In this document: piece by piece, positions 1 to 7,792 of the stretch
How the letters are laid out: every line of letters starts with the position of its first letter
Numbering within the stretch: the first letter of the stretch is position 1
Source of the DNA: Akkermansiaceae bacterium UBA2367
GTDB lineage: Bacteria > Verrucomicrobiota > Verrucomicrobiia > Verrucomicrobiales > DEV007
DNA: 17,359 bases
Direction: 5' to 3'
NCBI GenBank assembly: GCA_002344525.1
Contig: DDTJ01000053.1
Span: 20,558 to 37,916, forward strand
The notes under the pieces: generated by a model
What the model was told of the DNA's origin: nothing
The model's database searches: none
What the model saw: only the letters and a program-made list of their open reading frames with translations
Translations under genes and position numbers: made by a program

Positions 1-116
1 GGACGAGGAGGAGTATTAGTAGGAGAGAGGGAGCCGCCAATCTCATTCCCTTCCGCAATAAAAGCGTTTGTCATCCTGCGGGACGCGTGTTTCTTAGCGG
101 CTCGCTTCGGCCCGTC

Positions 117-198
117 GCTCACGTGGCGGAATTGGTAGACGCGCTAGATTCAGGATCTAGTGGGGAGACCCGTGGAGGTTCGAGTCCTCTCGTGAGCA
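117..198 (+). tRNA. tRNA-Leu, anticodon CAG
   Basis: The whole cloverleaf can be drawn by eye. The acceptor stem GCTCACG (117-123) pairs with CGTGAGC (191-197), with discriminator A at 198. The anticodon stem is 144-148/156-160 around the loop TTCAGGA, which puts CAG at 151-153. There is a class II long variable arm (161-173). The T stem is 174-178/186-190 around TTCGAGT. CCA is not encoded. The long variable arm, the CAG anticodon and the A discriminator all fit leucine. The tRNA decodes CTG, a heavily used codon in GC-rich genomes. It lies only 17 nt before the ATG of the methyltransferase gene. I see no convincing -10 box upstream; TTGTCA at 68-73 could be a -35. Confidence 0.95.
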
Positions 199-215
199 CT
201 GTCCGCGCCCCGGTG

Positions 216-965
216 ATGGCCGATCCCGTCCAGGACCAGAACCCCGCCTTCGTCCACGGCGTCTTCTCCTCGATCGCGCGCCGCTACGTGTTGACGAACC
301 ATGTCCTCTGCCTTGGCATCGACGTGCTGTGGCGGCGGAGGGTGGCCCGCCGCGTCCGGGAATCCGGGGCCCGCCGCGTCCTCGACGTCGCCACCGGCAG
401 TGGCGACCTCGCCCGTACCGTGCGCGATAGAGTTCCCGGCGTCCGCGTCACCGGGGCCGATTTCTGCGCCCCCATGCTGGCCGAGGCGAGGAAACGCGAC
501 CTCGACGACCTGCTCGTGGCGGACGGGCTGGCGCTCCCCTTCCCCGACGGGGCTTTCGATGCCCTCACGATCGGCTACGGGCTGCGCAACATGGCGGACC
601 GGGCTGCGGCCTTGCGCGAATTCGCCCGGGTGCTGAAGCCGGGCGGCCTCCTCGCGGTGCTCGATTTCTCCCTGCCCCGATCCCCTCTCCTGCGAGCGCC
701 CTACCGCCTTTACCTGCACCGCGTCCTCCCCCGCCTCGCCGGGGCACTGACCGGAAACCGCGGGGCCTACGCCTACCTCGGCGACTCCATCGAACGTTTC
801 CCCTCGGGCGCGGCGATGGTGGCCCTGATCGAGGGCAGCGGGTTCGAGAAAGCACGCTGGGAGCCTCAGTGTGGCGGGATCAGCAGCCTCTACACGGCGA
901 GGAAATCCGAAGTTCGAAACCCGAATTTCTGGCGGCGACCGCTGATTGACGCTGATCTTCGCTGA
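216..965 (+). CDS. ubiE: UbiE/MenG-type quinone methyltransferase
   Basis: Class I SAM-dependent C-methyltransferase of 249 aa, of the family that methylates demethylmenaquinone (MenG) or the ubiquinone precursor (UbiE). In a PVC bacterium menaquinone is the likelier product. Visible family blocks are the SAM-binding DVATGSGDLA (57-66), the LPFPD..FD segment (about 108-115), YGLRNM (121-126), ALREFARVLKPGG (132-144), YLGDSIERFP (187-196) and the C-terminal GGISSLY (220-226). I chose the ATG at 216 because longer in-frame versions would translate through the tRNA; a GTG directly before it (213) is possible. No Shine-Dalgarno is visible. Family members normally end near the ARK at 228-230. The remaining 19 residues look like a tail, and the last nine (241-249) are encoded inside the left arm of a long inverted repeat. 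Function is secure at family level. Confidence 0.93.
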   Translation: MADPVQDQNPAFVHGVFSSIARRYVLTNHVLCLGIDVLWRRRVARRVRESGARRVLDVATGSGDLARTVRDRVPGVRVTGADFCAPMLAEARKRDLDDLLVADGLALPFPDGAFDALTIGYGLRNMADRAAALREFARVLKPGGLLAVLDFSLPRSPLLRAPYRLYLHRVLPRLAGALTGNRGAYAYLGDSIERFPSGAAMVALIEGSGFEKARWEPQCGGISSLYTARKSEVRNPNFWRRPLIDADLR

Positions 966-1013
966 CTTTTCCAAACCCGACAAAATCAGCGGAGATCAGC
1001 GCCAATCAGCGGT
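938..1013. repeat. Long inverted repeat, 32-bp arms
   Basis: Left arm 938-969 and right arm 982-1013 are complementary at 29 of 32 positions, around a 12-nt loop (970-981). Within each arm the motif CGCTGA(T/C), or its complement ATCAGCG, occurs three times, so the element is itself built of short repeats. The left arm overlaps the last nine codons and the stop of the methyltransferase gene. As RNA it would form a very stable hairpin at the 3' end of that transcript, so it may act as a terminator or RNA-stabilising element, though no clear T-run follows. It has no GTAG motif and is unrelated to the REP units at 16126-16955. Confidence 0.88.
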
Positions 1014-1163
1014 CCCCCTCCTCGTTGAAATCCGAAGCCCGATTCGCCGGGGTGGCTTGGATGCCTGGCGGTGGTCGTCTGAAAAATGGCGGGATTCGGC
1101 ATTTCTTTTGGCTGGTTCCAAGATGCTCGGGACGTTATGGATAGAGGTGTTCATATCCTTCCC

Positions 1164-4100
1164 ATGAAGATCCCCTTCCCTTTCCTCCTCGCGACCGCCG
1201 TCTTGGCCACCGCCTCCGCCCAAGACGCGGCCAAGCCGCCCACCGAATCGGAGAAGGCCGCCAAGGCCGAAGAGGTGAAACGCCCCGACAACAGCGGCGA
1301 AGGCGCTCCCCATGCCCCGAGCGAGGAACCGCCCGCCGCCACAGCCGCCCGTCCCCAAGGCGTCGCTGCCCCGGCCAAGAGCGAGCGCGTCGTCTTCCTC
1401 GGCAACGGCCTCGCCGAGCGCGATCTCTACTACGGCCAGCTCGAGACCGAACTGCACCTCCGCTTCCCCGAGAGCGAACTGCTCGTCCGCAACATGGGCC
1501 GCCCCGGCGACACGCCCGGCTTCCGCCCCCATCCCTCCCGCCCTTCGCAATGGGCCTTCCCCGGTGCGGAGCAGTTCCACCCCGACAAAACCATCCACAA
1601 CGGCAAGGGCTTCTTCTCCACGCCCGACCAGTGGCTGACCCACCTCAAGGCCGACACCATCGTCGCCTTCTTCGGCTACAACGAGTCCTTCGACGGGGCC
1701 GAAGGCGTCGCCAACTTCCAGGCCGAACTGGAGACCTTCGTCCGGCACACCCTCTCCAAAGCCTACAACGGCAAGGAGTCCCCCCGCCTCGTCCTCGTCT
1801 CGCCCATCGCCTACGAGGACCAGAGCAAAAGCCGAGACCTGCCCAACGGCGAGAAGGAGAACGCCAACCTCGCCCTCTACGCCGCCGCCATCGAGGCCGT
1901 CGCACGGACGCACGAACTGACCTACATCGATCTGTTCCACCCGACCAAGGCGATCTACGAAACGACGGAAGAACCCTTCACCACCGGCGGTTTCCTCCCC
2001 AACGAATCCGGCTACGGCCAACTCGCGGAACTGCTCGCCGATGGCCTCTACGGCAAGTCGCCGCGCGTCTCGAAGGCCGACCCCGGCCTCGTCCGCGCCG
2101 CCGTGAAGGACAAGGACTGGTTCTGGCAGCACGACTACCACATCCTCAACGGCGTCCACACCCACGGGCAGCGCTACAATCCCTACGGCCCGCAGAACTA
2201 CCCTGACGAAGTCAAAAAAATGCGCGAGATGGCCGCCCTGCGCGACGACATGGTCCACGCCGTCGCCGCTGGGAAGAAGAGCGATCTCGCCGTAGACGAC
2301 TCGCAGACGCACCCGCTCCCCGACGTGCCAACGAACTACCAGCCCAGCGTGAAGAACGGCAGCACCGAATACCTCTACGGCGAGGCCGCCGAGAAATCCC
2401 TGACCGTACCGGAGGGCTACAAGGTCGAGCTCTTCGCCTCGGAGAAGGAGTTCCCCAATCTCGCGAACCCGATGCAGATCTCCTTCGACGACAAGGGACG
2501 CCTCTGGGTCGCGGTGGCACCGACCTACCCTCACTATCGCCCCGGCGACGCCATGCCCGACGACAAGCTCCTCATCTACGAGGACACCGACGGCGATGGC
2601 AAGGCCGACAAGGAGACCGTCTTCTCCGACGGGCTGCACCTGCCCATCGGCTTCGAGTTCGCCCCCGAGGGCGTCTACCTCTCGCAGGAGCCAAACCTCG
2701 TCCTCCTCCACGACACCGACGGGGACGACCGCGCCGACTCGACCGAGATCCTCCTCGGCGGCTTCGACACGCACGACACCCACCACGCCATCAGCGCCTT
2801 CACCGCCGATCCCTCGGGAGCCTTCGTGATGTGCGAGGGCGTCTTCCTCCACACCAATGTCGAGACGCCCTACGGCCCCGTCCGCGCGGTGGACGGCGGG
2901 TTCTACCGCTTCAGCCCGCAGCGCTTCCAGCTTGAGCGCACCGCCCAGCTCTCCATCCCGAATCCTTGGGGAGCGGTCTTCGACCAGTGGGGGCAGGACT
3001 TCTTCCTCCACACCTCCGGCCCGAGCATGAACTGGATGCTGCCCGTCTCGGTGAAATCGACCTACGGCAGCAAGACCGCCTCCACCCCCGACCTCGTGCC
3101 CGAAGGCCACAAAGTCCGGCCCACCTCGGGCCTCGAAGTCGTCTCCTCGCGCCACTTCCCCGACAAGGTGCAGGGCGACCTGATCCTCTGCAACGCCATC
3201 GGCTTCCTCGGCATCAAGCAACACCAGATCGAGGACGCGGGCACGGGCTACAAGACGACCTTCCGCCACGACCTCCTCAAGTCGAGCGACGGCAACTTCC
3301 GCCCCGTGGATCTGGAGTTCGCCCCCGACGGCTCGCTCTACGTGGCCGACTGGCACAACGTCCTCATCGGCCACATGCAGCACAACGCCCGCGACCCGCT
3401 GCGCGACCACGTCCACGGCCGCATCTACCGCATCACCTATCCCTCGCGTCCCCTCGTCGAACCTGCGAAGGTGGCGGGAGCCTCCGTCGGCGAACTGCTG
3501 GAGAACTTGAAGCTGCCCGAAATGCGCACGCGCTACCGCAGCCGCCGCGCCCTCCGCAGCCACTCTACCGAGGAAGTGCTGCCGGTGGTGAAGTCGTGGG
3601 TTGCCGCGCTCGACAAGGCCGCTCCCGACTACGAGCGCCTGCGGCTGGAGGGGCTCTGGGTCACTTGGGGAATGAACGCCCTCGACGAATCCCTCCTGCG
3701 CGAGCTGCTCGCCTCGCCCGATTTCCACGTCCGCTCCGCCGCCGTGCGCGCGCTGCGCTACAACCACCACCGCGTCGCCGACCACGCCGCGCTGCTGGAG
3801 AAAGCCGCCACCGATCCCGAGGGCCGCGTCCGTCTCGAAGCCGCCGTGGCCGCCTCGTGGATTCCTGACAAAACCGCCGCGAAAAAGATCGTCGAAGTCG
3901 CCGCCGCCCAGCCCCTCGACGACTGGAACAAGAACGCCGTCCAGACCGCGAAGGACCGCCTCGCCGGTGTCGCGGAGAAAGCCGTGGCCGAGCATCCCGT
4001 GCTACCCGCGCCCGACCACCTCAACTCCGAGGCGAAGAAGCAATACCTCGCCGGGCAGGAGATCTACTTCCGCGAAGGACTCTGCGTCACCTGCCACCAA

Positions 4101-4439
4101 CCGAACGGCAAGGGCCTCGACCCGGCCTTCCCGCCCATCGAGAACAGCCCCTGGGTCGCCGAGGACGTGGAACGCCTCATCAAGATCACCCTCTACGGCC
4201 TGATGGGTCCGATCGAGGTCGCCGGGAAGAAATACGACGGCCAAGTGCCCATGACGCCCTTCGGCGGGATGTTGAAGGACGAGGAGATCGCCTCCGTCCT
4301 CACCTTCGTGCGAAATAGCTTCGGCAACCGTGCCGATCCCGTCTCCGCTACCCAGGTGAAGGCCGTCCGCGACCAGCAGCCCGGCAGGCTGATGCTCTAC
4401 ACGACGGAAGAGTTGTTGAAGGAGCATCCCCTCCCCTGA
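1164..4439 (+). CDS. PVC-type exported propeller/cytochrome c protein
   Basis: Exported protein of 1091 aa. A signal peptide with an ASA|Q cleavage site (19/20) is followed by a Pro/Ala/Glu-rich linker (about 20-74). An SGNH-hydrolase-like domain (75 to about 325) contains FLGNG, RNMGRPGDT and GYNES blocks. A beta-propeller of the Pirellula/Verrucomicrobium membrane-bound dehydrogenase type runs from about 410 to 770 (TVPEGYKVELFAS, acidic DTDGDGKAD and DTDGDDRAD loops near 474 that resemble calcium sites). HEAT-like helical repeats occupy about 780-930, and a class I cytochrome c carries CVTCH at 974-978 with a downstream PMTPFGGM heme-ligand region. Such proteins are thought to oxidise sugars or related substrates in the periplasm and pass electrons to heme; the substrate here is unknown. 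The SGNH catalytic residues appear lost (GDS is GNG, and the C-terminal His is Phe). I chose the ATG at 1164 because it gives a clean signal peptide; the ATG at 1086 would bury it. Confidence 0.9.
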   Translation: MKIPFPFLLATAVLATASAQDAAKPPTESEKAAKAEEVKRPDNSGEGAPHAPSEEPPAATAARPQGVAAPAKSERVVFLGNGLAERDLYYGQLETELHLRFPESELLVRNMGRPGDTPGFRPHPSRPSQWAFPGAEQFHPDKTIHNGKGFFSTPDQWLTHLKADTIVAFFGYNESFDGAEGVANFQAELETFVRHTLSKAYNGKESPRLVLVSPIAYEDQSKSRDLPNGEKENANLALYAAAIEAVARTHELTYIDLFHPTKAIYETTEEPFTTGGFLPNESGYGQLAELLADGLYGKSPRVSKADPGLVRAAVKDKDWFWQHDYHILNGVHTHGQRYNPYGPQNYPDEVKKMREMAALRDDMVHAVAAGKKSDLAVDDSQTHPLPDVPTNYQPSVKNGSTEYLYGEAAEKSLTVPEGYKVELFASEKEFPNLANPMQISFDDKGRLWVAVAPTYPHYRPGDAMPDDKLLIYEDTDGDGKADKETVFSDGLHLPIGFEFAPEGVYLSQEPNLVLLHDTDGDDRADSTEILLGGFDTHDTHHAISAFTADPSGAFVMCEGVFLHTNVETPYGPVRAVDGGFYRFSPQRFQLERTAQLSIPNPWGAVFDQWGQDFFLHTSGPSMNWMLPVSVKSTYGSKTASTPDLVPEGHKVRPTSGLEVVSSRHFPDKVQGDLILCNAIGFLGIKQHQIEDAGTGYKTTFRHDLLKSSDGNFRPVDLEFAPDGSLYVADWHNVLIGHMQHNARDPLRDHVHGRIYRITYPSRPLVEPAKVAGASVGELLENLKLPEMRTRYRSRRALRSHSTEEVLPVVKSWVAALDKAAPDYERLRLEGLWVTWGMNALDESLLRELLASPDFHVRSAAVRALRYNHHRVADHAALLEKAATDPEGRVRLEAAVAASWIPDKTAAKKIVEVAAAQPLDDWNKNAVQTAKDRLAGVAEKAVAEHPVLPAPDHLNSEAKKQYLAGQEIYFREGLCVTCHQPNGKGLDPAFPPIENSPWVAEDVERLIKITLYGLMGPIEVAGKKYDGQVPMTPFGGMLKDEEIASVLTFVRNSFGNRADPVSATQVKAVRDQQPGRLMLYTTEELLKEHPLP

Positions 4440-4450
4440 TCTATTTTTCT

Positions 4451-5107
4451 ATGAAAGCGTTCCTCACCTTCATCATCGTCCTCCTCCTCGGCCTGACGGG
4501 GTGGATCTGGCATTTCAAAACGCGTCCGACCGAAGAACATCGCGCGATCATCGCGGGGCTTGAGGCGGAGTTGAATGAGGCAGTCAAAGAGCGGAACCGC
4601 CTCCACGGGGAGCTCGTCCAAGTCAAAGCCGAACTCGCCCGGAAAGACGGCGAAGGGGAGGCCGCCCCGGGAACGGACGCTTCCCCCACTGTCCAAACGC
4701 GTCCGCCCGACCAGCAACGGCTCGAGGAACTGAAAGCGATCCATGATCGGAACGTCGCCGAGATCGAAAAGGAGAGGGTCGAGGCCGAACGGGTTCTCGC
4801 CGAGGCGAAGGAGCAGCATAAGAAAGCGGCTGAAGCCAAGCCCGAATTCTCCGAGCATCGGTCCACCACCGCCACCAACCCGGACGGCACCATCTCGTTC
4901 TCCGGCAATCGCGGCATCCGCACCAGCAAGGCGGACCGCGAACGCCTCCTCAAGGGCCACCAGGAGCAACTCGACCGACTCGCCGCGCTGGTCGAAGCGG
5001 CATCCGCCAAAATCGCCGCCATCAACGAGCGCAGAAAACTCCTCGACCAGCAATACCGGAACGCCGTCCTCAAGGCGCAGACCGAAGCGACCGGGACCGG
5101 GCAGTAG
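4451..5107 (+). CDS. Membrane-anchored coiled-coil protein, unknown function
   Basis: Protein of 218 aa with no family I recognise. One N-terminal hydrophobic segment (about 4-21) after MK acts as a membrane anchor or uncleaved signal. Long charged heptad-like stretches follow at about 25-65, 88-125 and 155-205, rich in Glu, Lys, Arg and Ala and typical of coiled coil. They are broken by a Ser/Thr/Gly/Asn-rich segment near 135-155. The gene starts 11 nt after the stop of the cytochrome/propeller gene on the same strand, so the two are probably co-transcribed. The coiled coil would then sit in the periplasm with that partner. No Shine-Dalgarno precedes the ATG. The stop lies only 6 nt from the convergent stop of the next gene. 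Confidence 0.72.
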   Translation: MKAFLTFIIVLLLGLTGWIWHFKTRPTEEHRAIIAGLEAELNEAVKERNRLHGELVQVKAELARKDGEGEAAPGTDASPTVQTRPPDQQRLEELKAIHDRNVAEIEKERVEAERVLAEAKEQHKKAAEAKPEFSEHRSTTATNPDGTISFSGNRGIRTSKADRERLLKGHQEQLDRLAALVEAASAKIAAINERRKLLDQQYRNAVLKAQTEATGTGQ

Positions 5108-5113
5108 CACCGC

Positions 5114-6682
5114 TCACGGCTCGGGCTCGACCAGCGGGGACAGGTCGCAGGCCCAATACAGCGCGTTTCGCAACAAGGCGCGGAAGGCCGGAATCTCGAA
5201 ATCGCGGGGATGGCCGAGGGAGGTGTAGAAAACCCGCCCCCCGCCCGACGAAACATGGGTCCAAGCGACGGGTTCGGGTTGGGCGATGCCCTCGGCGCGC
5301 CCCGTCATGAGAACCTCGACGCCTTCGCGCAAAGGGGTGTTTTGATAGAGCGAACCGTGTGTCGCTAACTCCCCGCCGGGGACGCCGGCAAGGATGGGGT
5401 GCGCCGCCGCGCCCGTCACCACCTGCGCGAAGGTCGCGATCTTGTTGCCGTGGTGGCCGGTGTAATGGCCGCCCAGCACGGTCGCGTCAAAGTCCCGCCA
5501 TTCGTCGAACCCGGCGGGCGGGGCTTCGTCGCGCTGGTGGAAGGCGTGGCTCGCGGTGCGGATGCCGACGAGCGGCTTCCCGGCAGCGAGATGGGCGCGG
5601 AAAAGGTCGAGCTGCTCCTTGGGCAGGTTGCGGCGGCGGACCGAGAGGAGCAGCAGGTCGGCCTCGCGGACGAGGTCCGCTGCGGGCAGGGTGTTCCGGT
5701 CCTTTTCGTCGTCGTAGACGGTGCTGATCTTGAAAGCCCGCCCGAGCTCCGCGAGGGCGAAGGGCGGCAGGGTCTCCTCGGTCTTGTACTCGTCCTCGGC
5801 GGCGACGATGACGAGATGCGGCCTCGTGTCGTCGGGGAAACGGTAGACCACGCCGTCGCCGAGGATCTCCCCGCTCGTCACGGTGGGGCACCAGTGCCGC
5901 TCGATGTGGGCGACGACGAGGTCGTTGCCGGTGAAGTGGTTCACGAAGGGCTCCTCGGTCGGGTTGTACATCGCGTCGGTCATGTCGCGGACGAGGGCCA
6001 CGGCCATGCCCTGCCGGACGAGCTGCCGGATGCCGAAGGGGCGGCCGAGCACGCACATGTTGGTGTGGACGCCCATGACGAGAACTCGCTCGATGCCGCG
6101 CTGCTTCATCAAATAGTAGGCCTCGGCCGAGTCGGTGACGGCGTCGCCCCCGGCGATTTCGAGGGTTTCGATCTGGTGGTTGTAGAAGCGAATTCGCTCG
6201 CGCAATTCGCCCGCGTCGTCGCAGGGCTGCTCGACGCCCACGGGCATCGCGGGCTCGCGCGATTCGTCGAGATGGCACCAGTTCTCCAGCGGGATCGTGG
6301 TCTCGATCTTCGAAGCCGATTGCGCGAGGCGGCGCTGCGGGGTGTTGGCGTAGTGGTCCATGCAGCCGCTCGGGCAATGGATGATCAAGGCACCGGCGGC
6401 GCGGGCCTTCTTCACGACCTCGTTCATGCGCGGGGCCATTTCAGCGACGCGCTTCGCGGCGCTGCGGCAGTAGTGGTCGTCCCACATGTCGCAGAGGATC
6501 ACGGCGGTCTTCGACGCGTCCCATTCGGCCGGGGTCGTGACGGTGTGGTAGCGAGCCGTGCCCGGAGCAGTCTCCACTTGGGAGCGGAGCCGCAGGGAGA
6601 AAGTTCCCCCCTCGGCGAGGGCCGCCATGGCGAAAATGGGAAGGCCGCAGAGCAGGCCGCGAATCAAGAGGGTCGGACGCAT
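5114..6682 (-). CDS. Exported isochorismatase-like/ThuA-like fusion protein
   Basis: Protein of 522 aa with an N-terminal signal peptide (about 1-24). Residues about 55-275 form an isochorismatase-like cysteine hydrolase: the presumed catalytic Asp is D65 in ILCDMWDD and the presumed nucleophile is C210 in GVHTNMCVLGR. Residues about 288-515 form a ThuA-like domain (trehalose-utilisation type, glutamine-amidotransferase-like fold), with GGHYTGHHG at 404-412 and a C-terminal WTHVSSGGGRVFYTSLGH block. Isochorismatase-like enzymes hydrolyse amides or vinyl ethers. ThuA-like domains are common in PVC genomes and often linked to sugar metabolism, but their reaction is poorly defined, so the substrate is unknown. 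I chose the ATG at 6682 over the TTG two codons upstream. The gene follows the alpha/beta hydrolase gene by 30 bp on the same strand and is probably in its operon. It converges on the coiled-coil gene with 6 bp between stops. Confidence 0.88.
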   Translation of the reverse strand: MRPTLLIRGLLCGLPIFAMAALAEGGTFSLRLRSQVETAPGTARYHTVTTPAEWDASKTAVILCDMWDDHYCRSAAKRVAEMAPRMNEVVKKARAAGALIIHCPSGCMDHYANTPQRRLAQSASKIETTIPLENWCHLDESREPAMPVGVEQPCDDAGELRERIRFYNHQIETLEIAGGDAVTDSAEAYYLMKQRGIERVLVMGVHTNMCVLGRPFGIRQLVRQGMAVALVRDMTDAMYNPTEEPFVNHFTGNDLVVAHIERHWCPTVTSGEILGDGVVYRFPDDTRPHLVIVAAEDEYKTEETLPPFALAELGRAFKISTVYDDEKDRNTLPAADLVREADLLLLSVRRRNLPKEQLDLFRAHLAAGKPLVGIRTASHAFHQRDEAPPAGFDEWRDFDATVLGGHYTGHHGNKIATFAQVVTGAAAHPILAGVPGGELATHGSLYQNTPLREGVEVLMTGRAEGIAQPEPVAWTHVSSGGGRVFYTSLGHPRDFEIPAFRALLRNALYWACDLSPLVEPEP

Positions 6683-6712
6683 GATCAAAGAGGGTCGGGT
6701 CTTTGGCTGGCG

Positions 6713-7789
6713 TCACTTCCCGCTCTCGCGCTCGGCGGCGGTGGACTTCAGCTCGGCGACTTTGGGCGGGTTCCAGTTCGCGGGCTGCCCTTTGCGCTGG
6801 GCGGCAAGCCAGTTCAAAGCGGCCTCGTGGAGGATCTCGTGGCCGCCCTCGAAGATCGTGACGCGGGTGTTACCCTGCGTTTTGCGGAAGAGGGGTGGGT
6901 TGGCTCCGTAGAGCGGATCGGCGAAGGCTGGGTCGCGCGGCAGGGTCGCAGGATCGGCATACCATGCGGCGATGACCCTCTCGGGAATCCTCGCGGACTC
7001 GGGAACGACGGCGTTGAAGGCGCGGAGGGAATGGGTGAAGGGCACGCTGCCGCCGCGTCCGTCGGTGATTCCGTGGTTCAGGTCGAGGGGCACGCCGGAG
7101 GCGTTCTCTAGCCAAGTCAGAGGCGAACGGTGCGAGACTTCGGCAATCGTCGTGTCGGTGGCGTCGGGCGATCCGCCGATGGCGGCCTCGATGTGGTCGG
7201 CGTAGTTCTTCCGGCCCGCCGTGGTGGTCTCCACATGCCAAGCGGCGAGGTCGGAGATGCCGCACCAGGAGGAGATGCCCGCCCAGATTTCCGGCAGGCG
7301 CCCGGCGAGGAGTTGCGTGGCGTGCCCGCCGCCCGAGACGCCGATCGCGTAGATGCGGCTCTCGTCCACGGCGGTTTCGCGTTTGGCCCATTCCACCGCC
7401 GCGCGGATGTCGGCAATCATGAGATCGGACCCGAGAGCTTCGGGAGTCCAATTCGGCCCCCGGAAATTCGGATGGAGGAAGATCCAGCCGTTTTGCAGGC
7501 ACCATTCGGCGTATTTCGCCTCGCCCTCGGCTTGGCGGTAGTCGCCCGACCAAGTGTGCAGGGCGACGAGAAGGGGCGCGCGTTTTCCTTCGGGAAGTTC
7601 CGGCGACCAATAGAGGGTCGGCTGCTGGCTGCCGTCCTCGGGAACGGGATAGCGGACGACGCGGATCTCCGGCGGGTAGCCGGGCACGGGCTCACCCGGT
7701 TCGGCGGCGACGAGCGACGGCAGGAGGAGGCAGCAACAGATGGAAATGGCGGCAACGACCGACGCGTTTTTCATCGTTTCGTGGTGCAT
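6713..7789 (-). CDS. Exported alpha/beta hydrolase (esterase/S9-like)
   Basis: Protein of 358 aa with a Cys/Leu-rich signal peptide (hydrophobic core about 11-29), followed by an alpha/beta-hydrolase fold. The nucleophile elbow is GVSGGG with S152. D243 in GITDGRGG and H317 in FEGGHEILH are good candidates for the rest of the triad. LHTWSGDY near 77-84 fits the oxyanion-hole region. The overall look is of the prolyl-oligopeptidase or acetyl-xylan-esterase-like hydrolases that PVC bacteria export for polysaccharide deacylation; the substrate cannot be read from sequence. The ATG at 7789 leaves a 3-nt gap to the upstream ceramidase-like gene. An in-frame ATG at 7774 (MKNAS) gives an equally good signal peptide, so the start is uncertain. 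Tight spacing on both sides suggests one operon. Confidence 0.87.
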   Translation of the reverse strand: MHHETMKNASVVAAISICCCLLLPSLVAAEPGEPVPGYPPEIRVVRYPVPEDGSQQPTLYWSPELPEGKRAPLLVALHTWSGDYRQAEGEAKYAEWCLQNGWIFLHPNFRGPNWTPEALGSDLMIADIRAAVEWAKRETAVDESRIYAIGVSGGGHATQLLAGRLPEIWAGISSWCGISDLAAWHVETTTAGRKNYADHIEAAIGGSPDATDTTIAEVSHRSPLTWLENASGVPLDLNHGITDGRGGSVPFTHSLRAFNAVVPESARIPERVIAAWYADPATLPRDPAFADPLYGANPPLFRKTQGNTRVTIFEGGHEILHEAALNWLAAQRKGQPANWNPPKVAELKSTAAERESGK

Positions 7790-7792
7790 TTT

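Noticed and set aside
68..96. Promoter for the tRNA (TTGTCA then TTCTTA after 17 bp)
   Set aside because: The -10 candidate matches consensus poorly, so only the -35 is suggestive.
996..3995. A 999-codon open frame on the minus strand
   Set aside because: It is antisense to the PVC cytochrome/propeller gene, is Gly/Val/Glu-rich low-complexity, and shows no domain. GC-rich DNA commonly leaves such open shadow frames.
5399..7111. A 570-codon plus-strand frame across the isochorismatase-ThuA and hydrolase genes
   Set aside because: The opposite strand encodes two well-recognised proteins with intact motifs. This frame has none and crosses their gene boundary.
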